Below are positions 15,683-24,491 of a stretch of DNA of 27,435 bases, one piece after another. Each line of letters starts with the position of its first letter. The first letter of the stretch is position 1. This stretch comes from DATDPY01 sp964395765 (GTDB lineage Bacteria > Bacteroidota > Bacteroidia > Cytophagales > Cyclobacteriaceae): positions 1 to 27,435 of the forward strand of contig CAYNCU010000021.1 of assembly GCA_964395765.1 (NCBI GenBank), read 5' to 3'. A program made the position numbers and the translations under genes. The notes under the pieces were generated by a model, which was not told the origin of the DNA, made no database searches, and saw nothing but the letters and a program-made list of their open reading frames with translations.

Positions 15683-16569
15683 ATTCTTCACCTTACTTTT
15701 CCATTATCATTCCTACTTATAATCGCGCCTATTTTCTCGATATGCTTGTTAAAAGTCTGCTCGATCAAACTTTCCCTGATTTTGAAATATTAATAATTGA
15801 TGATGGCAGCACTGATGGAACAGATGAAACGGTAAAAAAATTCAGTGATAACCGGATTCGTTATTATTATATATCGAATAGTGAAAGGGGAGCCGCACGG
15901 AATTACGGGACTACCCTTTCATCAGGAAAGTATCTGAACTTTTTTGATTCGGATGATATCGCCTATCAGAATCACCTCCAGGTAGCCTTCAGAGAATCAA
16001 AAAGATTGATGGAACCCGAAATTTTTCACCTGGCTTATGATATTAAAGACCCACCGGGCAACCTGATAAGAAAGGTCGACTCTTTGCCTTCAATGATCAA
16101 TAACCGGCTCATTGACGGTAATCATTTAAGCTGTAACGGGGTTTTTCTAAGAAAAGATATTGCCGAACAATATTCTTTTAATGAAAGTCGCGATTTATCC
16201 GGGTCTGAAGATTATGATCTATGGTTGAAACTGGCAGCCCGATACCCTATTTATTGTATAAATGAAATTACTTCCACGGTGATCAACCATGAAGCAAGAA
16301 GTGTACTTCAGACAAATTCTGATAAATTGTTGATTCGCTTTAAAGTCCTGCAGGATTCATTGAACGGGGATGAAGCCTTTTTATTTGCTTATGGGAAAAA
16401 GATAAATATATTTAAAGCTTATATAAACCTATATATAGCTTTACATTTGGGTTTGGCTAAAAATAATAAGCTTACAAGCCTCAGATACATTCTAATCGCT
16501 TGTTACACTCACCCGGGGGTCTTATTTTCAAGAAGATTTTTGGGGGCGTTAAAAAGAATATTTATATGA
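15679..16569 (+). CDS. GT2 family glycosyltransferase
   Basis: The 296-residue GT-A-fold transferase begins with the family opening FSIIIPTYNRAYFLDMLVKSLL. It has IIDDGSTDGT with Asp41-Asp42, the metal-binding DSDD (90-93), and the catalytic-region SEDYDLW (Glu177, Asp178, Trp182). The ATG at 15679 overlaps the preceding FkbM stop as ATGA and places the first strand at the usual distance. A GTG at 15658 would add seven residues and a longer overlap. The C-terminal 60 residues are hydrophobic and basic and may sit on the inner face of the membrane, but I see no convincing full transmembrane helix. It is the only GT2 enzyme in the cluster. The stop overlaps the epimerase start. Confidence 0.9.
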   Translation: MNSSPYFSIIIPTYNRAYFLDMLVKSLLDQTFPDFEILIIDDGSTDGTDETVKKFSDNRIRYYYISNSERGAARNYGTTLSSGKYLNFFDSDDIAYQNHLQVAFRESKRLMEPEIFHLAYDIKDPPGNLIRKVDSLPSMINNRLIDGNHLSCNGVFLRKDIAEQYSFNESRDLSGSEDYDLWLKLAARYPIYCINEITSTVINHEARSVLQTNSDKLLIRFKVLQDSLNGDEAFLFAYGKKINIFKAYINLYIALHLGLAKNNKLTSLRYILIACYTHPGVLFSRRFLGALKRIFI

Positions 16570-17507
16570 GGAAAATTTTAATAACCGGTGGCGCAGGCAA
16601 TATCGGAGCATCACTCGCGAAAAGATTGGTCGAGGACCCGGAGAACAATATTGTAATTGCAGATAATTTATTTACGGGTTCAATTGAAAAATTACCGGAT
16701 TCCGGTTATAAAAACTGGAAATTTATTAATTGCGATATAAATGATTTCGAAGATATTTCAAGCGTCCTTTTATCCCACCAGTTTGATTTCGTTTTTCATT
16801 ATGCTGCCGTTGTAGGAGTTCAGCGAACCCTGAATAATCCCATGCTGGTGCTAAAAGACATTGATGGAATACGGAATATTTTAAAACTAAGTAAAAACAC
16901 CGGTGTAAGGAAAATATTCTATTCCTCCTCATCGGAGGTTTACGGTGAGCCTGCAGAAATTCCACAAAATGAATTGACGACACCTTTAAACTCACGACTA
17001 CCTTACGCAATTGTAAAAAATTTGGGAGAGGCCTATTTCAGGACTTTTAATAAGGAATACGGTACACAATTCACTATATTCAGATTCTTTAATACGTATG
17101 GCCCCTACCAGAGTAATGATTTTGTAATTTCTAAATTTATCCAGGCCGCATTGAATAATGATCCGTTGACTATTTATGGGAAAGGAGATCAAACGAGAAC
17201 ATTTTGTTATATCGATGACAATATTGATTTTACAGTCAAAACACTATACAAGGATTACTTTACTAATGATATTGTTAATGTAGGAAGCGACGAAGAAATT
17301 AATATATTATCATTAGCTGAATTTATTAAAAAAGTTTTAGGATCAAAATCGGAAATTATCCATCTCCCGGCGCTGAAAGAAGGTGATATGATCCGGAGGT
17401 ATCCTGACATCTCCAAGATGAAACAGATTTTTGACAGAAAATTAACCAGTCTTGAATCCGGGATTCATAAAGTTGCAGAATTTCTGAAAAATACCCGGGA
17501 TAAATAA
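16566..17507 (+). CDS. NAD-dependent sugar epimerase/dehydratase (extended SDR)
   Basis: The 313-residue extended short-chain dehydrogenase acts on a nucleotide sugar. It shows the NAD-binding loop TGGAGNIG (7-14), HYAAVVG (78-84), SSSSEVYGEP with Ser122/123 and Glu124, the catalytic pair Tyr147 and Lys151 (YAIVK), FFNTYGP, and GKGDQTRTFCYIDD. The sequence style is close to UDP-glucose 4-epimerases and UDP-glucuronate decarboxylases; I cannot decide between epimerisation and decarboxylation. The ATG at 16566 overlaps the GT2 stop as ATGA. A longer frame from 16500 would put 22 unrelated residues before the Rossmann strand and is unlikely. It is followed by the asparagine-synthetase-like gene after 12 bases and probably supplies a precursor for the cluster. 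Confidence 0.9.
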   Translation: MRKILITGGAGNIGASLAKRLVEDPENNIVIADNLFTGSIEKLPDSGYKNWKFINCDINDFEDISSVLLSHQFDFVFHYAAVVGVQRTLNNPMLVLKDIDGIRNILKLSKNTGVRKIFYSSSSEVYGEPAEIPQNELTTPLNSRLPYAIVKNLGEAYFRTFNKEYGTQFTIFRFFNTYGPYQSNDFVISKFIQAALNNDPLTIYGKGDQTRTFCYIDDNIDFTVKTLYKDYFTNDIVNVGSDEEINILSLAEFIKKVLGSKSEIIHLPALKEGDMIRRYPDISKMKQIFDRKLTSLESGIHKVAEFLKNTRDK

Positions 17508-17519
17508 CCCGATTAAATC

Positions 17520-19394
17520 ATGTGCGGGATCACCGGAATTTATTCGAAAAGCCCACAGGCTGACGCTCTATCGGCTATGACACAATCATTACAACACAGG
17601 GGACCGGACGCTATCGGGTATTTTATTAATGATCGAAAAACAGTGGCTGTGGGGCACACCCGATTGAGTATAATCGACCTGTCCGAACAAGCTAACCAGC
17701 CAATGAAAACATCGGATGGTAGATATATCATCGTTTTTAATGGCGAAATATACAATTATCAGAACATCAGGTCCGAGCTACTCCACGAGGATCCTTCCCT
17801 TCAATTTTTTTCTAATTCAGATACTGAGGTGATATTGTACGCATTCAAAACCTGGAAGGAAAACATGCTGCCGAAACTGGAAGGGATGTTCGCATTCGTA
17901 ATTTATGATGCTATAAACAACTCTTTTTTCATGGCCAGGGACCGCGTGGGTAAAAAACCATTATTTTATTTTATGGGCCCTGAATATTTCCTATTCGCTT
18001 CGGAAATAAAATCACTTCTGAAACATCCTGAAGTCGATCGTAATAAAAGAATTAATTACCAGGGAATTTACCAGTTTCTTCATTTAGGTTATATCCCTGA
18101 GCCTAATACGATTTATGAGTCTGTATTAAAATTTCCATCGGGACATTATGCCTGGGTCAACCCTGATTTTAAGTTGAGTCTTCATTCTTATTGGAATATA
18201 AGGAATTGTTTTGAAATTCCAGGTTTTGATAAAAACACAGATTTCATTGCTGAATTCGATAAACGCTTAACGGAATCCGTTCAAAGGAGATTGGTTAGTG
18301 ATGTCCCTTTAGGAACATTTCTGAGCGGAGGAAATGATTCTTCATTAATCACAGCGTTGGCCTCCGGATTATCAGAAAAAAAGATAAAAACATTTACCAT
18401 AGGATTTAAAGAACAAAAATTTGATGAAAGCAGTTATGCCCGTGAAGTTTCAGAATTTCTGAAAACGGATCATCATGAATATTTCCTTTCCGAAAGAGAA
18501 TCGATTGAAATACTGCATAAATATGTTGAACATTTTGACGAACCTTTTGCCGACACTTCAGCGATTCCGACACTATTATTATCCTCATTGGCAAAAAAAG
18601 AAATCAAGGTTGCATTGACCGGAGATGGTGGTGATGAATTATTCCTTGGTTACGGAGCATATGACTGGGCTAATCGATTCAATAATCCAATTTTTCGCTT
18701 TTTCAGCCATCCGGCAACAATGTTCATGGACCATCTGAGAGGTTCCAGGTATCAAAGAATCTCTAATTTTATGAAATCTGCGGAAGGAGTCAAAAATATA
18801 AGAAGTCATATTTTTTCCCAGGAACAATATTTTTTTTCACAAAACGAATTATACGGAAAATTACTTCGCAATCCTGATAATTATATTCCTTTTACTTATT
18901 TCGATCCCGATTACGCTTGTTATTTAAAAGAAGCCGAGAAACAAGCTTTATTCGATTTTAATTATTATCTAAAAGATGACTTATTGGTAAAAATCGACCG
19001 TGCGTCGATGTACAGCGGGTTGGAATGCCGAAGCCCTTTTTTGGATCATCACCTCGTTGAACTTGCCATGAATCTCCCCTATTCATTCAAAAAAAAGGGG
19101 AGTTCAAGAAAGTGGATTATAAAAAAGGTATTGCAAAAACACCTTCCTGCTCCGTTGATCAACAGGCCAAAATGGGGATTCAGTGTCCCAATGGCAAAGT
19201 GGCTTAAAAACGATCTAAAATTTATGCTGGAAGAATATACCGGGCAAAAAATCATAAAGAAATTCGGAATTGTGAAGTATGATTACCTGATTGCTTTAAA
19301 AGAATCATTTGACCAAGGGCAGGATTTTTTATATAACCGCTTATGGCTATTGATCGTTCTACATAAATGGCTGAATGAACACCCTATTGGATAA
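17520..19394 (+). CDS. asnB: Glutamine-dependent asparagine synthetase homologue (AsnB type)
   Basis: The 624-residue two-domain amidotransferase has an N-terminal glutaminase domain with nucleophile Cys2 (MCGITGIYS), HRGPDAIGYF, GHTRLSIIDLS, FNGEIYNY and SDTEV. The synthetase domain has the ATP pyrophosphatase loop SGGNDSS (269-275) and GDGGDE (368-373), then a conserved LVKIDRASMYSGLECRSPFL region. All residues needed for glutamine hydrolysis and adenylation appear present. Asn272 at the variable position of the SGGxDS loop is less common than Leu, Val or Ile. Homologues in polysaccharide loci are often thought to amidate uronic acids in the glycan rather than make free asparagine; that fits this context but is inference. 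It overlaps the next glycosyltransferase by 20 bases. Confidence 0.92.
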   Translation: MCGITGIYSKSPQADALSAMTQSLQHRGPDAIGYFINDRKTVAVGHTRLSIIDLSEQANQPMKTSDGRYIIVFNGEIYNYQNIRSELLHEDPSLQFFSNSDTEVILYAFKTWKENMLPKLEGMFAFVIYDAINNSFFMARDRVGKKPLFYFMGPEYFLFASEIKSLLKHPEVDRNKRINYQGIYQFLHLGYIPEPNTIYESVLKFPSGHYAWVNPDFKLSLHSYWNIRNCFEIPGFDKNTDFIAEFDKRLTESVQRRLVSDVPLGTFLSGGNDSSLITALASGLSEKKIKTFTIGFKEQKFDESSYAREVSEFLKTDHHEYFLSERESIEILHKYVEHFDEPFADTSAIPTLLLSSLAKKEIKVALTGDGGDELFLGYGAYDWANRFNNPIFRFFSHPATMFMDHLRGSRYQRISNFMKSAEGVKNIRSHIFSQEQYFFSQNELYGKLLRNPDNYIPFTYFDPDYACYLKEAEKQALFDFNYYLKDDLLVKIDRASMYSGLECRSPFLDHHLVELAMNLPYSFKKKGSSRKWIIKKVLQKHLPAPLINRPKWGFSVPMAKWLKNDLKFMLEEYTGQKIIKKFGIVKYDYLIALKESFDQGQDFLYNRLWLLIVLHKWLNEHPIG

Positions 19395-20757
19395 CAAAAC
19401 CGGATCTATTCTCTACTTATCTTATGACGGAATGACCGATCCTCTCGGACAGTCACAGGTGCTCCCCTATATGACCGGGTTGTCCGGTAAAGGATATTCT
19501 ATTTCCCTGATTTCTTTCGAAAAAAGGAAAACGGGATATCTATTCAGAGCGACTGAAAGAATATTAAAGGAACATAAAATAAAATGGATTCCTCTCCAAT
19601 ACCATAAATATCCTCCTGTATTTTCCACTTTATATGACCTGTTTATCCTTAAAAGACAAGTCAAAAAAATATTTTACTCTGGTAACTTGTCAATTATACA
19701 TTGCAGAAGCTATATCACATCGCTGGTTGGCTTAAAATATAAATTCAAGTACAAGAAAAAATTTATTTTTGACATGCGGGGGTTCTGGGCCGATGAAAGA
19801 GTGGACGGCGTAATATGGAATCTTAAAAATCCTGTTTTTAATTTAATCTATAAATATTTCAAGAAAAAGGAAATTAAATTTATCCAACAAGCGGACCATC
19901 TTATCGTGCTAACCGAAAACGCTAAATCTGAAATTGAAAATATTCTGAAAAAAAATCATATGCCAGTTAATGTATCCAATAAAGTTTCCGTTATTCCTAC
20001 TTGTGTAGATACAGATTTATTTAACCGCGTGAATTTAAATCAGCATGAAGCATCGGCGATCCGTAATAAGCTGGAGATCAACCAAAATTCATTTGTCCTG
20101 GTCTATACCGGATCCCTCGGAACGTGGTATAGGCTGGATGAAATGTTGAATTTTTATAAAGAATTAATAACAGATTTTCCCGATGCAATATTTCTTGTTT
20201 TAACTCCGGATTATTCCATTCTAAAGGATCATCTGCTTAAAACCGGATATATAGGGAAACGTCAATTACCGGTTATTTCCAATTACTCGATCGCAGAAAA
20301 TTCTTTCCCGGTTTACACCTATTCTGAATTAAAAAATATCCGGGGAGGCCGTATTATCCTGACTTCTTCCTATAAATCCTATATACCGATATTTTTATCC
20401 CTCGCATCACTTTCCATATGTTTTATAAAACCTTCTTATTCAAAAAAAGGATCTTCTGCGACCAAGGTTTTTGAATCTTTAGCAATGGGAGTGCCGGTCA
20501 TTTCCAATAAAGGCTGGGGAGATATTGAAAGAATAATAACGGATAACAGGCTCGGGTATATTGCTGAAAATTTTTCAAAGGAAGAATACGTAAAAATTGT
20601 TAGGAAATTCAAAATAAGATCAAAGGAAGAGGGTTGGGAAATGTCAGACTTATTGCCGGATTTTGCATCCCTTAATGCGGGAATAGAATCTTACCAAAAA
20701 ATTTACGATATTTTATTTTCTACCGGTCCACCGATGCCTCTTCCGGATTTAATCTGA
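19375..20757 (+). CDS. GT4-like glycosyltransferase with DPLGQSQ opening
   Basis: The 460-residue GT-B-type protein has an N-terminal signature LYLSYDGMTDPLGQSQVLPYM, followed by a GKGYSISLISFEK strand, typical of a subgroup of GT4-like enzymes in surface-glycan loci. Also seen are FDMRGFWADERVDG in the acceptor domain, VIPTCVDTDLF at the domain junction, VYTGSLGTWYRLDEML starting the donor domain, and the SSATKVFESLAMGVPVISN donor loop with Glu367. It is longer than usual because of an insertion before the donor loop (around IRGGRIILTSSYKSY). The ATG at 19375 lies inside the asnB-like gene, overlapping it by 20 bases. It is the last gene of the compact cluster; a 100-base gap with a promoter candidate follows. 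Confidence 0.87.
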   Translation: MNTLLDNKTGSILYLSYDGMTDPLGQSQVLPYMTGLSGKGYSISLISFEKRKTGYLFRATERILKEHKIKWIPLQYHKYPPVFSTLYDLFILKRQVKKIFYSGNLSIIHCRSYITSLVGLKYKFKYKKKFIFDMRGFWADERVDGVIWNLKNPVFNLIYKYFKKKEIKFIQQADHLIVLTENAKSEIENILKKNHMPVNVSNKVSVIPTCVDTDLFNRVNLNQHEASAIRNKLEINQNSFVLVYTGSLGTWYRLDEMLNFYKELITDFPDAIFLVLTPDYSILKDHLLKTGYIGKRQLPVISNYSIAENSFPVYTYSELKNIRGGRIILTSSYKSYIPIFLSLASLSICFIKPSYSKKGSSATKVFESLAMGVPVISNKGWGDIERIITDNRLGYIAENFSKEEYVKIVRKFKIRSKEEGWEMSDLLPDFASLNAGIESYQKIYDILFSTGPPMPLPDLI

Positions 20758-20795
20758 AATTAATTCAGAATTTATGAACGGTCATTTGCCCTACC

Positions 20796-20824
20796 TTTCG
20801 GATCCTTCATTTGGGTTACCTTTG
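20796..20824 (+). promoter_or_regulatory. Bacteroidota-type promoter candidate for the PKD protein gene
   Basis: TACCTTTG (20817-20824) is an exact match to TAnnTTTG. TTTC (20796-20799), one base off the -33 TTTG, lies 17 bases upstream, within the normal spacing. Transcription would start near 20830, leaving about 30 bases before the ATG at 20859. This is the best promoter match I saw in the window and suggests the PKD protein and the following membrane protein are expressed separately from the glycan cluster. Confidence 0.5.
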
Positions 20825-20858
20825 TGATGGCAACTATATAAAACGAAAAAACCATAGC

Positions 20859-23800
20859 ATGGAGCTCAGGAGGCTTTTGTTTCTGTTTATCATCTTCAGC
20901 CCGGTAGTAAAAGTCTTCGGTCAATGCCCAATTATCAATTTTACACGTCGTGACACAGTATGTCAAAATGAAAATATCAATATTCAGAATAACACGGCCA
21001 ACGATGGAGAATTTGAATGGGACTTCTGTGCCGGTGATTTTAATACGACGCCTGTACTTGATTCGACATTAGTCATATCAGGAAATCTGGCGCTTGAATT
21101 ATTCATTACCAGCGACAGTTCATCTATCTATGGTTTCTATACGAATAATAATTCCAATGAATTATATCGCCTTGATTTTGGAAGCGACATAAATAATATA
21201 CCTGTTGAAACTAACCTGGGGAATCCCGGCACCTTGCTCAATAGTCCTTATGGAATTCAGGTAGCCTTTGACGGAACCAATTGGGTGGGATTTGTTATCA
21301 ACTATTCCGGCAATAACATCATAAGACTTAATTTCGGGAATTCACTTGAGAATTCCCCGGAGGCTGAGGATCTAAATATTAGCGGGCTATTAAACCCGGT
21401 TGGTCTTCAACTGATCCGGCAAAACAACAATTTTTACCTTCTGGCCGGAAATTCCGGGGACAATAAAATTCACATAATCAACCTTGGGAATAAACTGACA
21501 AGTAATCCGGGGGCAGGCGATATATTTGTGACTTCCAATCTTAGCACAAAGGGAATTAATGCTTTGTGGAATCTAAATATGATAAAGGATTGTGATACCT
21601 GGTACGGTTTGGCCACAACCCCCGGCACCAATGGTTTATTCCTTCTGAAATTTGATAATGGAATACAGGCCGACCCTTCTGTAACTTATCTGGGTAATTT
21701 TGCACAAACCGGTTATGCCGATTTGGTCGAAGACGGGGGGAATTATTTCGGATTTATCATTACCAATGAAGGAAAATTCTACAAGATTTCATTCGGCAAT
21801 TCTTTGGATAACCCAAGTCCGGTAATTTCACAGGAATTGTCTTTTACAGGGAATTCAAATACATTGGCTTTATTTTTTTATAAATCATCATCGAATTGGA
21901 AAGGGTTTACTTTCAACAATGCAACTCATGAACTTTATACTTTCAGTTATAATAATCCCTGTCACGCGTCTGTCCCAGTAAGTAACCAGGAATCACCTGA
22001 ATTCGTTTCCTATGACTCCCCCGGTAAATATTATATTACATTAACCGCAACCGACCAGGATGGCAATCAAAATACGAAACTGGATTCCATTATTGTCAAT
22101 GATTTAATGGCACCGACCATTGATTTTAATACGAATAACAATTGGTGTATTGACAATCCCACCGAATTTAGCGGGCTAAGCTCAAATGATGATTCGGTGG
22201 ATTATTGGTACTGGAATTTAGGAGACGGAGCGGATAGCATACCAGGGCAAAACATCAGTCATCAATATAGTACTGAAGGAAATTATAAGGTAACACTTTC
22301 ATTGATAAGTCATAATGGCTGCATGAATAATACATCCGGGAAAATATATAACTTTGATTCCCCCCACCCGGATTTTAGCCTTTCATCCTTAATTTATTGC
22401 ACCCATGATACGATATCCTTTGAAAATAGTACGCAGACAAACGTGCCGGATTCTATCATGAACTATACATGGAATTTCAACGATGAAATTATTTCACATG
22501 CCCGGGATACGATATTCTTATTTGATCAGGAAGGCATGAAAAATATTACCCTTACCGCCGCGATTCCAGGCTGCTCCAATGATACAAGCACGTCTTTTAA
22601 TGTGATATCAGGCCCTCAGTCGGACTTTGTTTTCAATAATGTATGTAACAAAACAATTGTGGATTTCACGAATACCACAGTCGGAGATTTCACAGCGTCA
22701 TCATGGGATTTTGGTGATGGTTATACCAGCTCTCTACCTGACCCCGAACATTTATATGATTCAGCAGGGACCTATCCTATCAAGCTTACGGTTACCAATT
22801 CCTCTGGTTGTCAAAATTTAAAATATGATACATTGACTGTCTATCATAATCCGTTGGCAGGGTATCAATATGATCTTCCATGTGTTAATATGCCGGTTGT
22901 ATTTTATGATACCTCAATGGTTATTGGCGCTAACATAGCAGTGTATAACTGGTCAATTTCAAGCGTAGGAAATACCATGGTTTATGATACCTCCTCTGTT
23001 GAAAATCCTTCTTTTGTTATTAATCAACCCGGGGACTACCAGGTTCGTTTAATATCGGAAAGTAATTTCGGCTGTATCGATTCGGTAGCGCATATAGTTA
23101 CCTTCCTTCCGGGGCCAAAAGCTGATTTTACATTCCATAATATCTGTTTGGGTGATTCCACTTATCTTGAGGATGCATCAACGGCCGGGGATAGCCTAAG
23201 CATTAATTCATGGAATTGGGAGATAAATAATTCAAATTTCAACGAAGCGGATCAAAGTTTTTTATTTGATTCAGCCGGAATTTATCCCGTTGATCTTATA
23301 GTAAAAGCTAATAATTTGTGTACGAATAAAATTGAAAAGGAAATAACCATCCATCCCCGGCCGATAGCTGGAATAATTGTTAAAAATAACTGTTTGAATC
23401 AAACATCCATTTTAACCGATAATTCAACTGCCGGTAAGGACTCAATCACAAATTACGGATGGCAATTTAACGACGGATCCTCCTTTAATGGTTTTGAAAT
23501 CAGCAGGAGATTTGATTCGGCAGGGACCTATTCCGTAAATCACTGGGTAATAAGTTCCAGTCAATGCCGCGATACCATTTATAATACCATTACAATTCAT
23601 AAAATGCCTCACGCCGAATTTTCAATGATTCCGCCTTTGGGCTCTCCCCCTCTTGATGTTACTTTTAAGAATCAATCAACAGGTGCTGATCTTTATTCCT
23701 GGAACCTTGGAGGTCCTGATTTATTAAGCTCAGCTACCAATCCCAGGTATACCTATAATACAACCGGGGATTTTACGGTTACCTTGTTAGCGCAAAATGA

Positions 23801-24431
23801 GTTCGGTTGTGAAGACAGCACTTCCAAAATTCTTACCCTTAAAAGTCCCTATAATGATATCGCGTTGAAAAAGGTCAATGCTTTTGAAAGTAACGGAGCA
23901 TTGCGATTTTTATTAAGTATCTCCAATGAAGGAACTACCATTGTAAACCAAATGAATATTAATATAATTATAAATAATGAATACACCTTGTCAGAACCTT
24001 TTGAGGATACTCTATACGCCGGGGACACCGTTCAACATTTATTAAATTTTGAACTTCAAAATTCCGCATCCCAAACTCCTGCTTATATATGTTTTAACAT
24101 AAATCCCGATTTCATGGGAGAAAAAGATTCAAATCCGACGAACAATACCGAGTGCTACACCCCTGCCGATCATTTTATTATGATCCAACCCAGCCCCAAT
24201 CCGGCTAATGATAATTTAAAGGTATCATTTATTCTCATGAAAGAATCAGATATCACATTAAGGCTGATTTCTTCTTCCGGAAATATTGTGATGGTAAAAT
24301 ATTTACTGAATTGCAAATCGGGTTATAACGAATTTGTTTTGAATTTATCGGCCTTCAATCCCGGGCTTTATTTTCTAAACCTTGAAGGAGAAGAAATTCA
24401 CAGTACAAAAAAAATTATCTTGGTTAAATAA
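20859..24431 (+). CDS. Secreted PKD-repeat protein with propeller insert and type IX sorting domain
   Basis: The product is 1190 residues from the ATG at 20859, where a signal peptide begins (MELRRLLFLFIIF, ending VFGQ). An upstream TTG (20811) is not needed. Residues 25-65 look like the first half of a PKD domain (FEWDFCAGD, Trp54); its second half (YDSPGKYYITLTATD) appears only at about 385. Between them lie five clear blade-end repeats of xFGNSLxNxP type near residues 106, 158, 208, 264 and 311, plus a weaker sixth near 363, which suggests a six-bladed propeller. Seven more PKD-like units follow, with key Trp at 452, 538, 616, 698, 787, 868 and 948, the third being the classic WDFGDG. A CARDB-like region (about 1015-1100) leads to a type IX C-terminal sorting domain (1108-1190, PSPNPANDNLKVSF, then NPGLYFLNL). 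It is probably exported by the type IX system and surface-anchored; the binding target is unknown. Confidence 0.88.
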   Translation: MELRRLLFLFIIFSPVVKVFGQCPIINFTRRDTVCQNENINIQNNTANDGEFEWDFCAGDFNTTPVLDSTLVISGNLALELFITSDSSSIYGFYTNNNSNELYRLDFGSDINNIPVETNLGNPGTLLNSPYGIQVAFDGTNWVGFVINYSGNNIIRLNFGNSLENSPEAEDLNISGLLNPVGLQLIRQNNNFYLLAGNSGDNKIHIINLGNKLTSNPGAGDIFVTSNLSTKGINALWNLNMIKDCDTWYGLATTPGTNGLFLLKFDNGIQADPSVTYLGNFAQTGYADLVEDGGNYFGFIITNEGKFYKISFGNSLDNPSPVISQELSFTGNSNTLALFFYKSSSNWKGFTFNNATHELYTFSYNNPCHASVPVSNQESPEFVSYDSPGKYYITLTATDQDGNQNTKLDSIIVNDLMAPTIDFNTNNNWCIDNPTEFSGLSSNDDSVDYWYWNLGDGADSIPGQNISHQYSTEGNYKVTLSLISHNGCMNNTSGKIYNFDSPHPDFSLSSLIYCTHDTISFENSTQTNVPDSIMNYTWNFNDEIISHARDTIFLFDQEGMKNITLTAAIPGCSNDTSTSFNVISGPQSDFVFNNVCNKTIVDFTNTTVGDFTASSWDFGDGYTSSLPDPEHLYDSAGTYPIKLTVTNSSGCQNLKYDTLTVYHNPLAGYQYDLPCVNMPVVFYDTSMVIGANIAVYNWSISSVGNTMVYDTSSVENPSFVINQPGDYQVRLISESNFGCIDSVAHIVTFLPGPKADFTFHNICLGDSTYLEDASTAGDSLSINSWNWEINNSNFNEADQSFLFDSAGIYPVDLIVKANNLCTNKIEKEITIHPRPIAGIIVKNNCLNQTSILTDNSTAGKDSITNYGWQFNDGSSFNGFEISRRFDSAGTYSVNHWVISSSQCRDTIYNTITIHKMPHAEFSMIPPLGSPPLDVTFKNQSTGADLYSWNLGGPDLLSSATNPRYTYNTTGDFTVTLLAQNEFGCEDSTSKILTLKSPYNDIALKKVNAFESNGALRFLLSISNEGTTIVNQMNINIIINNEYTLSEPFEDTLYAGDTVQHLLNFELQNSASQTPAYICFNINPDFMGEKDSNPTNNTECYTPADHFIMIQPSPNPANDNLKVSFILMKESDITLRLISSSGNIVMVKYLLNCKSGYNEFVLNLSAFNPGLYFLNLEGEEIHSTKKIILVK

Positions 24432-24491
24432 ATTACTTTACTATTTTGCAGGTATAAACTGAAATATATCATTTCACTCGTTTAGCAGAAA

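Noticed and set aside
16726..17010. 94-codon open frame antisense to the epimerase gene
   Set aside because: The plus-strand epimerase has all its motifs here, and the antisense translation shows no family signature.
17520..19394. Housekeeping asparagine synthetase inserted by chance
   Set aside because: The 12-base spacing to the epimerase and the 20-base overlap with the next glycosyltransferase make it part of the glycan operon rather than an independent gene.
20753..20769. Short palindrome TCTGAA-ATTAA-TTCAGA after the last glycosyltransferase as a terminator
   Set aside because: The stem is only six weak pairs and no T-run follows, so it does not qualify as an intrinsic terminator.
22627..22821. 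64-codon frame inside the PKD protein gene
   Set aside because: It is a shadow frame of the PKD repeats in a gene with uninterrupted coding.
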